Part shown: in pieces, positions 27,232 through 35,334 of the stretch | Layout: every line of letters begins with the position of its first letter | Position numbering within the stretch: the first letter of the stretch is position 1 | Assembly (NCBI RefSeq): GCF_024320865.1 | Contig: NZ_JANDBD010000007.1 | Coordinates: 186,001 to 250,000 of the forward strand | Length of the DNA: 64,000 nt | Direction: 5' to 3' | Source of the DNA: Mycolicibacterium arenosum | Lineage (GTDB): Bacteria > Actinomycetota > Actinomycetes > Mycobacteriales > Mycobacteriaceae | Made by a program: the position numbers and the translations under genes | Notes under the pieces: generated by a model | Database searches by the model: none | Seen by the model: the letters and a program-made list of their open reading frames with translations, nothing else | What the model was told of the DNA's origin: nothing

Positions 27232-27853
27232 ACCCGTGCTCGACGCCCCACAGCACGGCCTGAGTGCGACTGCTGACGCCGATCTTGCGGTAGGCGCTGC
27301 GGATGTACGACTTAACCGTGTTGGGGCTGAGGTAGGTCAGCCGGGCCACGTCGGCGTTGCTCTTGCCCTGGGTGATCAGCGCCAGGATCTCCGACTCGCG
27401 GTCGCTGAGGCCCTCCCCGCGGCCCGGCCAGTCCTGCCCGACGGGCGAGCGCGTGCCGCTCGGCGGATCGCTGAACACCACCTCGCCGGCGTGCACCGCC
27501 TCGAGAGCGGCGACCAACTCACTAGCCGGCAGCGTCTTCGACAGGTAACCGTGCGCGCCGTGCGCCTTCGCACTCTCGATGAGCTCGGGATGGAAGTTCC
27601 ACGTGTACACCACGACTCGACGCGCGGCGGGGTTGGCGACCAGGTGGCCGATCTCCTCGTGGTCGGACTCCGGCTGCGCGAACGAGTCGTACAGCACGAT
27701 GTCGACGGGGTCCTGCACACCCATCGTCGAGTCGATCTCCGCGACGATCACCCGGTCGCGGTACTTGTCGAACATGTTCGCCACGCCGATCAGCACCACG
27801 TCGTAGTCGTCGACGAGCGCCACGGTGATCGGCTTACTCGGCGACGTGGGCAC
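27185..27853 (-). CDS. NarL/FixJ-type response regulator
   Basis: A 222-residue two-domain regulator. The receiver domain has the acid pair Asp15/Asp16 (VALVDDYDVV), the phosphoacceptor Asp56 (IVLYDSF), Thr84 (VVVYTWN) and the Lys of LSKTL. The C-terminal LuxR helix-turn-helix is RESEILALITQGKSNADVARLTYLSPNTVKSYIRSAYRKIG. No histidine kinase gene is near, so it is an orphan regulator. Targets unknown. Confidence 0.88.
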   Translation of the reverse strand: MPTSPSKPITVALVDDYDVVLIGVANMFDKYRDRVIVAEIDSTMGVQDPVDIVLYDSFAQPESDHEEIGHLVANPAARRVVVYTWNFHPELIESAKAHGAHGYLSKTLPASELVAALEAVHAGEVVFSDPPSGTRSPVGQDWPGRGEGLSDRESEILALITQGKSNADVARLTYLSPNTVKSYIRSAYRKIGVSSRTQAVLWGVEHGFTPDHHRIEHWKGGP

Positions 27854-27957
27854 GGGTAGAGATTACCGCCCTAGGGGTGTAGTCGGACCACCCCAAAGGG
27901 TCAACGATTGACACCAGAGTCGGGCGCCGCTCGACCACTGACCAAAGGGGAACCCCC

Positions 27958-28137
27958 GTGATCATTCTCGGAATCGTGCTCATCGTCCTCGGGCTCATCC
28001 TGCCCGCCCTCGTACCCACCTTCGCCTTCGCGCACCTGCTCGTCGTCGTCGGGGTGATCCTGCTGATCGTCGGCATCGTGCTGGCGCTCGTCGGACGCAC
28101 CGGCCGGGCAGTCGGCGGCCGCCGGCACTACTACTAG
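27958..28137 (+). CDS. Small two-helix membrane protein (DUF6131-like)
   Basis: A 59-residue protein starting at GTG: two hydrophobic helices (IILGIVLIVLGLILPAL and LLVVVGVILLIVGIVLALVG) and a basic tail ending RAVGGRRHYY. Very similar short proteins, with the same GRRHYY ending, are common in mycobacteria. AAGGGG nearby supplies a ribosome-binding site. Function unknown; a strong hairpin follows. Confidence 0.75.
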   Translation: MIILGIVLIVLGLILPALVPTFAFAHLLVVVGVILLIVGIVLALVGRTGRAVGGRRHYY

Positions 28138-28149
28138 GCCGCGTTGACC

Positions 28150-28182
28150 GGGACCGGGCCGCGCGCCTCGCGGCCCGGTCCC
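28150..28182. terminator. Strong GC hairpin terminator
   Basis: GGGACCGGGCCGC and GCGGCCCGGTCCC form a perfect 13-bp stem with a 7-base loop 12 bases after the small membrane protein. No T-run, as is usual for mycobacterial I-shaped terminators. Confidence 0.75.
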
Positions 28183-28244
28183 CACGCGTCGTCCCGCCGT
28201 GACAGGCTCGAAGTGCACATCACGCGACACCTTCGAGGAGCACC

Positions 28245-29111
28245 ATGACGGATTCGACGACCGCCGCCGCTGCCGGCACGATCACCATCGGCGATCTGAC
28301 CGTGAATCGGCTGGGCTTCGGCTCGATGCGGCTGACGGGCAAGGGCGTCTGGGGACCGCCCGACGATCACGACGAGTCGATCCGGGTGCTGCGTCGCGCC
28401 GTCGAACTCGGCGTCAACTTCATCGACACCGCCGACTCCTACGGCCCGTACGTCGCCGAGGATCTCATCCGCGAAGCCCTGCACCCGTACGCCGACGACC
28501 TGGTGATCGCGACCAAGGCGGGGCTGCTGCGCACCGGACCGGACGTCTGGGTCCCGCTGGGCAATCCCGCGTACTTGCGCCAGGAGGTCGAGATGAGCCT
28601 GCGTCGGCTGGGCGTCGACACCATCGACCTGCACCAGCTGCACCGCATCGACCCGAACTTCCCGCTGGAGGACCAGGTCGGCGAGCTCGCGAAGCTCAAG
28701 GAGGAGGGCAAGATCCGGCACATCGGACTGTCCGAGATCGACGCCGACCAGTTGAGGGCCGCACAGAAGGTCGCGCACATCGTGTCCGTGCAGAACCTCT
28801 ACAACCTGACCACCCGCACCGCGGAGCCGCTGCTCGAGGAAACCGAGGAGCAGGGCATCGCGTTCATCCCGTGGTTCCCGCTGGCGGCCGGACCGCTGGC
28901 GGAGACCGACGGCCCACTCGGCTCGTTGGCGTCCGACCACGGCGCCAGCCCGTCGCAGCTGGCGTTGGCCTGGCTGCTCAAGCGCTCACCGGTGATCGTG
29001 CCCATCCCCGGCACCTCGCGCGTCGACCACCTCGAACCGAACGTCGCGGCAGCGGGCATCGAGCTCACCGACGCCGAGTTCGCGGCGATCGACAAGGCGA
29101 CCGCGCAGTGA
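28245..29111 (+). CDS. Aldo/keto reductase
   Basis: A 288-residue NADPH-dependent reductase of normal family length. The catalytic Asp and Tyr are in FIDTADSYGPYVAEDLI, the Lys in VIATKAGLLR and the active-site His in DLHQLHRID; NADPH is bound by the C-terminal VPIPGTSRVDHLEPN. Cytosolic, broad aldehyde/ketone specificity likely. GAGGAGCACC precedes the ATG. It stands alone, bounded by hairpin terminators on both sides. Confidence 0.9.
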   Translation: MTDSTTAAAAGTITIGDLTVNRLGFGSMRLTGKGVWGPPDDHDESIRVLRRAVELGVNFIDTADSYGPYVAEDLIREALHPYADDLVIATKAGLLRTGPDVWVPLGNPAYLRQEVEMSLRRLGVDTIDLHQLHRIDPNFPLEDQVGELAKLKEEGKIRHIGLSEIDADQLRAAQKVAHIVSVQNLYNLTTRTAEPLLEETEEQGIAFIPWFPLAAGPLAETDGPLGSLASDHGASPSQLALAWLLKRSPVIVPIPGTSRVDHLEPNVAAAGIELTDAEFAAIDKATAQ

Positions 29112-29130
29112 GCTGACCCGACATCGACAC

Positions 29131-29162
29131 CGAAACGCCGGTCCTTCGGGGCCGGCGTTTCG
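29131..29162. terminator. Hairpin terminator after the aldo/keto reductase
   Basis: CGAAACGCCGG and CCGGCGTTTCG form an 11-bp perfect stem, extended inward by GG/CC around a TTCG tetraloop, 19 bases after the stop. Confidence 0.8.
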
Positions 29163-29277
29163 TCGTCGAAACGTCGCGTAGATCACGTCCATTCGACGTT
29201 CGGTTTCGCGTCGTCGCGCCGTCCACCTCCACAGAAGCACGAAGCGCCGCGCTGAGGCGGCCGAGGAGGAGAGTGAC

Positions 29278-29712
29278 ATGAGCGAGTTGACCAACAAGGC
29301 CGAGGAACTGGCCGGCCGGGCGAAGGAAGCCGCCGGCGACCTGACCGACAACGACGACCTCAAGGCCGACGGCGCGGGCCAGCAGGCCAAGGCCCAGGTG
29401 AAGCAGGCCGTGGACACCGCGGCCGAGAAGGCCGATGAGGTCAAGGACGCCGTCGCGGACAAAGCCGAAGACGTCGCCGAGGACGTGAAGGACACGGCGC
29501 GCCAGGCCGTCGACACCGTGACCGAGAAGACCGAACAGGTGAAGACCGCCGTCGCCGACAAGACCCCGGCCCCCGCGGTGTTCGCCGTCGTCGCGGTCGC
29601 CGGTGTCGCCGTGTACGTCGGACTCCGCATCCGCTCGGCGGCGCAGCGCCGCGACCGCACCCGCCGTGCGGCGAGGGTCGCCAAGGCCAGCTTCTCAGCT
29701 CTGAAGTCCTGA
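29278..29712 (+). CDS. CsbD-like/amphipathic-helix membrane-anchored stress protein
   Basis: A 144-residue protein. Residues 1-30 match the CsbD pattern (LTNKAEELAGRAKEAAGDLT and DNDDLKADG). Residues 35-98 are Ala/Lys/Asp/Glu-rich amphipathic repeats with 11-residue periodicity, like LEA-type proteins. One membrane helix follows (PAVFAVVAVAGVAVYVGL) with an Arg-rich end. A desiccation or envelope-stress role is plausible from composition, not proven. It has AGGAGGAGAG upstream of the ATG and is followed by a second CsbD gene. Confidence 0.7.
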   Translation: MSELTNKAEELAGRAKEAAGDLTDNDDLKADGAGQQAKAQVKQAVDTAAEKADEVKDAVADKAEDVAEDVKDTARQAVDTVTEKTEQVKTAVADKTPAPAVFAVVAVAGVAVYVGLRIRSAAQRRDRTRRAARVAKASFSALKS

Positions 29713-29790
29713 TCCCGCGGCGGTTCGACGCCGCCGCCCCACCCGTCGACAGCCGACCGGCTGCCGATACCCACACAAGGAGGAATCACC

Positions 29791-29961
29791 ATGGGAATCG
29801 TCGACAAGGCCAAGAACGCCGCCGAGGACGCCGTCGGCAAGGTCAAGGAGGTCGTCGGTGACGTCACCAACAACGACGAGCTGAAGGCCGAGGGCCAGAA
29901 GGATCAGGGCGTCTCGGGCGTCAAGAAGGTCGGCGAGAACATCAAGGACAAGCTGACCTAA
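29791..29961 (+). CDS. CsbD family stress protein
   Basis: A 56-residue hydrophilic helical protein beginning MGIVDKAKNAAEDAVGKVKE and carrying the family's TNNDELKAEGQKDQ segment. CsbD proteins are induced by general stress sigma factors in several bacteria; their biochemical role is unknown. A strong AAGGAGGA site lies five bases upstream of the ATG, suggesting high expression. Confidence 0.85.
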   Translation: MGIVDKAKNAAEDAVGKVKEVVGDVTNNDELKAEGQKDQGVSGVKKVGENIKDKLT

Positions 29962-29973
29962 AGCTCACCCTGC

Positions 29974-30004
29974 GGGACCGGGTCGCGCATTGCGGCCCGG
30001 TCCC
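29974..30004. terminator. Hairpin terminator, bidirectional
   Basis: GGGACCGGG and CCCGGTCCC make a 9-bp stem with a 13-base loop between the CsbD gene and the convergent alanine-dehydrogenase-like gene. The arms repeat those of the hairpin at 28150-28182. Confidence 0.65.
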
Positions 30005-30014
30005 CACTGGTCCC

Positions 30015-31148
30015 TCAGGAGGATGCGTGCGGATACTCGGGAGAACGGTTCTGGAACGCCAGGATATCGGGGTTCAGAATGCGTCCGTCCTGAATCTCGA
30101 TGGCGCGCTTGAGGGTCGGGTCCTTCTCCCACGCGTCGGGCCCGTCCAGCGCGTCACTCAGGTACGGCAGCAGCGCCTCGCTGATCTCCCACGTCGCCGC
30201 GTTCCACAGGTACGACGGGCTGTGATCGACCGCGTAGTAGGTGATGTTGTCGCCGACCGTGAACGTCGGGTCGGTGAACGTGGTCGGGCGCGCCCAGCTG
30301 AAACCCATTCCCTCGTCGCACGATACGTCGACGATGAGGCTGCCCGGCCGGAACGCCGCGAGGTCGTCGTCGTTCAGAAACACCAGGGGCGCGTTCGGAT
30401 CCTGCAGCACGCAGTTGACGACGACATCTGCCTCGGCCAGGAACCCGGCCAGCGGCACGGTGCCGTCGTCGGTCTGCACCATCCCGGCCTCGCCGTCGAA
30501 CTGCAGCATCTCCGCGGAGTGGATCGGGGACGACACCTCGTTCACCGGCCGATTGGTGAGGATCTGAATCTCGTTGACACCGAGCGCGTTCAGGCCCGTC
30601 ACCGCACCGCGGCCGGTCGAACCGAAGCCGAGCACCACCGCGCGCAGCCGACGGCCGTACATGCCCGTCGACCCGATCAGCTGCAGCGCGTGCTGCACCG
30701 AGGCGTAGCCGGCGAGCTCGTTGTTCTTGTGGAAGACGTGCAGTTTGAACGAGCCGTCGCTGCGCCACAGGTTCATCGCCTCGAAGGCGAGCAGCGTCAG
30801 CTTGCGATCGATCGCCTGCTGCGTCAGCTCCCGATCCTGCACACAGTGCGGCCAGCCCCACAGCACCTGGCCGTCGCGCAGCTCGGCGAGGTCGGCCGGA
30901 TCCGGCTTCAGCAGCAGGATGACGTCGCACTCGGCGATGAGGTCCGCGCGGGACCTCACGCCGCCGACGTGGCGCGCCAAATCCTCGTCCGAGACCCCGA
31001 AGTCGGAGCCGTACCCCGTCTCGAGGAACACGCGCTTCGCCACGCCCCGGTCGAGCCGGTCGAGGTGAAGCGGGTGTATGGGCAGGCGCTGCTCGTTCTC
31101 CTTGCGGGTGCGGGCCAGCACGCCGAGGGTCAGGGGGCTCATCGCCAT
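30015..31148 (-). CDS. Alanine dehydrogenase/PNT-family enzyme, carboxyethylornithine-synthase-like
   Basis: A 377-residue cytosolic enzyme. The N-terminal substrate domain has the family's opening (LGVLARTRKENEQRLPIHP, with the Arg and Lys that bind a keto acid) and VILLLKPD; the NAD fold shows AVVLGFGSTGRGAVTGLNALG near residues 170-190. The His-containing VDHSPSYLW closes the active site. Sequence style is closer to N5-(carboxyethyl)ornithine synthase/saccharopine-type opine dehydrogenases than to AlaDH. It likely makes or breaks a secondary amine between a keto acid and an amino acid; substrates unknown. Confidence 0.72.
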   Translation of the reverse strand: MAMSPLTLGVLARTRKENEQRLPIHPLHLDRLDRGVAKRVFLETGYGSDFGVSDEDLARHVGGVRSRADLIAECDVILLLKPDPADLAELRDGQVLWGWPHCVQDRELTQQAIDRKLTLLAFEAMNLWRSDGSFKLHVFHKNNELAGYASVQHALQLIGSTGMYGRRLRAVVLGFGSTGRGAVTGLNALGVNEIQILTNRPVNEVSSPIHSAEMLQFDGEAGMVQTDDGTVPLAGFLAEADVVVNCVLQDPNAPLVFLNDDDLAAFRPGSLIVDVSCDEGMGFSWARPTTFTDPTFTVGDNITYYAVDHSPSYLWNAATWEISEALLPYLSDALDGPDAWEKDPTLKRAIEIQDGRILNPDILAFQNRSPEYPHASS

Positions 31149-31217
31149 AGCGTCTCACCGCGCGCAGCTGAGAGAACACTCAGGACGTCTCCCGACCGGA
31201 CCGTACCGTTGTCACCA

Positions 31218-31243
31218 GGGGCGCAGCGTTGCGGCGATGCCCC
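31218..31243 (+). other. Hairpin in the leader of terC
   Basis: GGGGC and GCCCC close a stem-loop about 50 bases before the terC start; flanking CCA and TGG may extend it. It could be a leader regulatory structure or chance. I do not see the conserved loops of the manganese (yybP-ykoY) riboswitch. Confidence 0.25.
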
Positions 31244-31291
31244 GGTCTGGAGAATCATCGACGAACCGACGAGAACGAGGACGACTGCAGC

Positions 31292-32296
31292 ATGCTCGAA
31301 TTGAGCACGACGACGTGGGTAGTGACGATCGGCTTGATCATCGCGCTCCTGGCCATCGACCTCACTCTGGCGGCGCTTCGCCCCCACCGCGTCGGATTCC
31401 GCGAAGCGAGCGCGTGGTCGGTGTTCTACATCCTGGTCGCGATCGGCTTCGGGGTCTGGTTCACCATGGCCTACGGCGGCGACTACGGAACCCAGTACTT
31501 CGCCGGCTACATCGTCGAGAAGAGCCTGTCGGTCGACAACCTCTTCGTCTTCGTGATCATCATGGGCACCTTCGCGGTGCCCGAGGAACACCAGCACAAG
31601 GTGCTCACCTTCGGCATCATCCTGGCGCTGATCATGCGGGGGATCTTCATCGTCGTCGGCGCCACCCTGCTCTCGATGTTCTCGTTCATGTTCCTGCTGT
31701 TCGGAATCCTGTTGATTTACACCGCTGTTCAGCTGTTCCGACACCGCGACGAGGACCCCGACGTCGAGAACAACTTCGTGATCAAGGCGACCCGTCGCTT
31801 CCTGCCCGTCAGCGACGACTACGACGGCGGCAAGCTGTTCACCCGCAAGAACGGACGCCGAATGGTGACGCCGCTGCTGGCGGTCCTCATCGCCATCGGC
31901 TGCGTCGACCTGCTGTTCGCGCTCGACTCGATTCCGGCGGTGTTCGGCGTCACCGAGGAGCCGTTCATCGTGTTCACCGCCAACGCCTTCGCGCTGCTGG
32001 GCCTGCGGGCACTGTTCTTCCTGGTCAAGGGTCTGCTGGACCGGCTGGTGTACCTGTCGACGGGCCTGTCGATCATCCTGGCGTTCATCGGCGTGAAGCT
32101 GGTGCTGCACTGGGGCCACGTCGACATCGACCCGCGGATCCCCGAGGTCAACACCTACCTGAGCCTGGTCGTCATCGTGGTCATCCTCGCCATCGTGACC
32201 GTGGCGAGCCTGATCAAGACCCGGCGCGACCCGACCGCCAAGGCGCACGCCGGTTCGCTGACCGGTAGCCACGAGGATGCGAAGGCCGTCGACTAG
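31292..32296 (+). CDS. terC: TerC family membrane protein
   Basis: A 334-residue inner-membrane protein with about nine helices. The hallmark acidic-in-membrane motifs are present: EKSLSVDNLFVF in the first half and CVDLLFALDSIPAVFGV in the second. The TerC/Alx group exports Mn2+ or assembles with TerD-type proteins at the membrane during metal and oxidative stress. The start ATG 31292 was chosen over an upstream in-frame start because it begins directly before the first helix. It opens the Ter locus; its end overlaps the convergent nuclease-like gene by four bases. Confidence 0.88.
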   Translation: MLELSTTTWVVTIGLIIALLAIDLTLAALRPHRVGFREASAWSVFYILVAIGFGVWFTMAYGGDYGTQYFAGYIVEKSLSVDNLFVFVIIMGTFAVPEEHQHKVLTFGIILALIMRGIFIVVGATLLSMFSFMFLLFGILLIYTAVQLFRHRDEDPDVENNFVIKATRRFLPVSDDYDGGKLFTRKNGRRMVTPLLAVLIAIGCVDLLFALDSIPAVFGVTEEPFIVFTANAFALLGLRALFFLVKGLLDRLVYLSTGLSIILAFIGVKLVLHWGHVDIDPRIPEVNTYLSLVVIVVILAIVTVASLIKTRRDPTAKAHAGSLTGSHEDAKAVD

Positions 32297-33021
32297 GCAC
32301 AGGTGGACATCGCCACAGCGCGGTCGTCGGCACTGATCCTCAACTGCCACTTGGCCGCAACCCGCAGGTACCTCATGACGAACGGGCACGCGAACGACGC
32401 GTTCGGGGGAAGCCAGGTGCCGGGGCCCGAGTCCGACTTGGACTGGTTGAGGTCGCCCGACACCGCCAGCAGGTTCTCGGTGTCGTTGGCGAACAGGACG
32501 CGTTTGTCCACCGGCCAGGCCGCCGCCCCGGCGTCCCACGCCCGCCCCAGCGCGAACACGTGGTCGATCTCGACGGCCCGCGGGTCCGCGGAGGTGAAGG
32601 GGATCGTCGTCCCGCTGTACGGATCGTCCAGCAGGCCCGAGACCACCTTGCAGTCCCCCGTGCCGGGCTTGAACTCCACCCGCCGCAGCTGGTCGGCCAG
32701 CACCCGGTTGCGGGTGTCGCATCCGGTGCGCTCGACGTCCTTCCACGCCGGCCCGAACACGCATCCCCTGCCGGGACTGCAACTGCGGTCGTAGCCGGAG
32801 ACGTTCGGCAGCGCCGGAACGACCGGGATGCGGGTGAGCAACTGCCCGATCTCACCGGACGGGGCGATGGTCGGCGGGCTCGGCGCGGTGGTCACCGGCT
32901 GCGCGCTGGGCGGCGTCGCGGTGACGAAGAACCGCTCGGCCGACGGCGCCGCACTCGAGCACGCCGCGCACGCGAACGCGAGGCACGCCAGCCACCGGAG
33001 CGCATGCAACGGTGAACCCAC
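32293..33021 (-). CDS. Lipoprotein with DUF1524-type HNH nuclease domain
   Basis: A 242-residue exported protein. The GTG start at 33021 was chosen because GGAGGGGG stands five bases upstream; it gives a short signal peptide ending at Cys (CLAFACAAC). After a Thr/Pro-rich spacer, residues 75-240 form the DUF1524 domain: EIDHVFALGRAWDAGAAAW, then NDTENLLAVSGDLNQSKSD and GTWLPP, with the His-Asn-His-type ligands in place. Members are predicted secreted HNH endonucleases. Cys residues suggest disulfides, fitting an extracytoplasmic location. Whether it scavenges or attacks DNA is unknown. Confidence 0.75.
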   Translation of the reverse strand: MGSPLHALRWLACLAFACAACSSAAPSAERFFVTATPPSAQPVTTAPSPPTIAPSGEIGQLLTRIPVVPALPNVSGYDRSCSPGRGCVFGPAWKDVERTGCDTRNRVLADQLRRVEFKPGTGDCKVVSGLLDDPYSGTTIPFTSADPRAVEIDHVFALGRAWDAGAAAWPVDKRVLFANDTENLLAVSGDLNQSKSDSGPGTWLPPNASFACPFVMRYLRVAAKWQLRISADDRAVAMSTCA

Positions 33022-33231
33022 GCTGCCCCCTCCGCGTCGACGGTCTACCACGACGTCACCCATCCTGGCATCACCCACCGACGTTGTGCGCCGTAGTAGC
33101 AAACGATTTCATCCGTCCGACCGACGGCGGGATTCGGTGCGCGCTACGGTGGAAGCGTCGAGCCCGATGAGCTGGAGACCGGCCGGTGCGATCAAGCGGG
33201 CTCACCACGCGACACTGGGAAAGGGCTGTCA

Positions 33232-33810
33232 ATGAGCGTCACTCTCCAAAAGGGCGGAAACGTCTCGCTGTCCAAGGCGGCGCCGAACCTCACCGCCGTG
33301 ATGGTCGGCCTGGGGTGGGACGTTCGCAGTACCACCGGGGCCGATTACGACCTCGACGCCAGCGCGCTCGCCTGCGGGGAGAACAAGAAGGTGCTCTCCG
33401 ACAGCCACTTCATCTTCTACAACAACCCGAGGTCGCCGGACGGATCGATCGAGTGCGGGCCGGACAACCTGACCGGCGAGGGCGACGGTGACGACGAGTA
33501 CATCGACGTCGACCTCGTCGCCGTGCCCCCGAACATCGCGAGCATCGTGTTCCCGGTGTCGATCCACGACGCCGACGTCAGGCGCCAGACGTTCGGCCAG
33601 GTCCAGAACGCCTACATCCGGGTCGTCGACAAGAACACCGGCAGCGAACTGGCCCGCTACGACCTCGCCGAGGACGCGTCCACCGAGACCGCGATGGTGT
33701 TCGGTGAGCTGTACCGCCGCGACGGCGAGTGGAAGTTCCGCGCCATCGGGCAGGGCTACGCGTCGGGTCTCGCGGGGATCGCCCGCGACTACGGCGTCAA
33801 CATCGGCTGA
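33232..33810 (+). CDS. terD: TerD family stress protein
   Basis: A 192-residue single-domain TerD protein of standard length. The Ca2+-binding acidic residues are in DYDLDASAL (38-46) and DNLTGEGDGDDE (78-89), plus the VQNAYIRVVD strand. TerD proteins are cytosolic and bind two calcium ions. GGAAAGGGC upstream of the ATG is the same ribosome-binding context seen before the second terD gene at 42373. It ends three bases from the convergent operon. Confidence 0.93.
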   Translation: MSVTLQKGGNVSLSKAAPNLTAVMVGLGWDVRSTTGADYDLDASALACGENKKVLSDSHFIFYNNPRSPDGSIECGPDNLTGEGDGDDEYIDVDLVAVPPNIASIVFPVSIHDADVRRQTFGQVQNAYIRVVDKNTGSELARYDLAEDASTETAMVFGELYRRDGEWKFRAIGQGYASGLAGIARDYGVNIG

Positions 33811-33813
33811 CCG

Positions 33814-35322
33814 TCACTCGAACGGCTGCAGCGCCGACATCCCCGCCAGCAGGTCGCTCACCGTTCGGCCCGGTTCGGGGGCGGTGTCCGGCACGAACGT
33901 CCAGGGGTTGCGCGTCCACGGGTCCAGCATCACGCCGTCGGTGATCACGATGTGCTGGCTGTACTCGGACAGCTCGCGCATCCGTGAATCGGTTCCGTCC
34001 CAGTTGTTCTCGCCCACGATGAGCAGTGACGAACCGAGACCCGACTTGGCCGCGAGGGCGATCACGTCGCCGAGCGCCTCGGGCGGCAGCCCGAATCCGA
34101 AGTCGGCGAACACCACCACCGACGCCGGTGACCGCTGACCGTCCACGCCCAGTCGCATCTCCGCCAGGTCCGCGGCGTCGACGAGCTCTTTGAGCCGTGG
34201 CGCGATGTCGGCGGAGTCGCTGACGACGGGTCGGACCATCCGGTGGGCCAGTGGGTGGCTCAGCGCGTGCAGCCCGCCCGCCAGGTCGATCACGTCGAGC
34301 GTCGGCGCCGGATGCGGTGACGCTGCCAGCAGGCGCAGCACCAGGGCCGTCAGCACCGGAACGGCGGCGCTGGACTCGACGGTCTCGATCCACATCGGCC
34401 GGCGCAGCGGGGCAGGCACGCAGAACGGGATGCTCAGCGGGCCGAGCTCGGCGTTCGACAGCGAGCCGATGCGCACGGCGTCACCGGCTTCCGGGCGACG
34501 GCGCCACGCGGGGGACTTCCAGCTCGCCATCGACGGCGGCAGGGTGTCGTCGACCTCGCGCAGTTCGTTGACCAGATACGTCGAATCCCTGTCGTAGTCG
34601 GCTCTGGCCCGCGCGATCAGCTCGTCGTGCCGCTGGTGCGCGGAGTTCGACGCCGCCGTCGCCGCGGGGGTGTTCCTGGTCGCGGGATCCGCGATGGCCG
34701 CCGACAGCTCGTCGTCGAGCCGTGACGTCGCGTACTCGCGTGCCGACAGGAACGCCGCGCTGATCCGCGCCGCGTCCTCGTAGATCATCCAGATCCGTTG
34801 CAGCGGTTCGACGGTCGGACCGGGCGACGGTTGCGGTGGCTGGTCGGGTTCGACGGCGGGTGGCGCTGCGGCGGTGGGTATCGCGCTACCCGTGAGCCCG
34901 TGTGCCGCCAGCAGTTCGGGCAGTCCGCCGGCGTACCCCTGGCCCACTGCGCGCAGCTTCCACGTCGGGCCGCGGCGGTACACCTCGAAGCAGACCGTCG
35001 CCGGGAACGGGTCGGACACCGCGAAGGTGACGTCACCGATCGCGCAGTCGAACGCACCGGGCCGCGGGCCACCGGTGTAGGCGATGCACAGCACCCGCTG
35101 CACCGCGTCGTCGACGACATCGAGGTCAACGTGGATCACGTTGTCCCGCAGGGCTATTCCGCCCCCAATGGGACGCCCCGTGACGATCAGGCGTTCCGGG
35201 GCGTCGGCCCGGCCCTGCTCGTTCACCGCCAGCGCGGCGACGCCGTCGACGCCTGCGGGCGCACGGAACTCGACCGACCGCGAACCCCACTCGACGTTCT
35301 GCCCCGCGACCAGTGCCCCCAT
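33814..35322 (-). CDS. TerD-domain fusion with long C-terminal region of unknown role
   Basis: A 502-residue protein, last gene of the Ter operon. Residues 1-135 are a divergent TerD domain (ALRDNVIHVDLDVV, CFEVYRRGPTWKLRAVGQGYAGGL) that lacks most calcium-binding acids. A Pro linker follows, then an Arg-rich helical segment (165-255), then about 240 residues with alternating strands and helices (VPVLTALVLRLLA, TLDVIDLAGGLHAL, VVVFADFGFGLPPEALGDVIALA). The last part resembles a P-loop-like or FtsK-associated fold, but I see no Walker A, so nucleotide hydrolysis is doubtful. Probably an adaptor in the Ter complex. Confidence 0.7.
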   Translation of the reverse strand: MGALVAGQNVEWGSRSVEFRAPAGVDGVAALAVNEQGRADAPERLIVTGRPIGGGIALRDNVIHVDLDVVDDAVQRVLCIAYTGGPRPGAFDCAIGDVTFAVSDPFPATVCFEVYRRGPTWKLRAVGQGYAGGLPELLAAHGLTGSAIPTAAAPPAVEPDQPPQPSPGPTVEPLQRIWMIYEDAARISAAFLSAREYATSRLDDELSAAIADPATRNTPAATAASNSAHQRHDELIARARADYDRDSTYLVNELREVDDTLPPSMASWKSPAWRRRPEAGDAVRIGSLSNAELGPLSIPFCVPAPLRRPMWIETVESSAAVPVLTALVLRLLAASPHPAPTLDVIDLAGGLHALSHPLAHRMVRPVVSDSADIAPRLKELVDAADLAEMRLGVDGQRSPASVVVFADFGFGLPPEALGDVIALAAKSGLGSSLLIVGENNWDGTDSRMRELSEYSQHIVITDGVMLDPWTRNPWTFVPDTAPEPGRTVSDLLAGMSALQPFE

Positions 35323-35334
35323 GGCGAGACCCCG

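Noticed and set aside
31160..31291. Possible manganese (yybP-ykoY) riboswitch before terC
   Set aside because: Only a simple GC hairpin is visible; the conserved loop sequences of that riboswitch are not recognisable.
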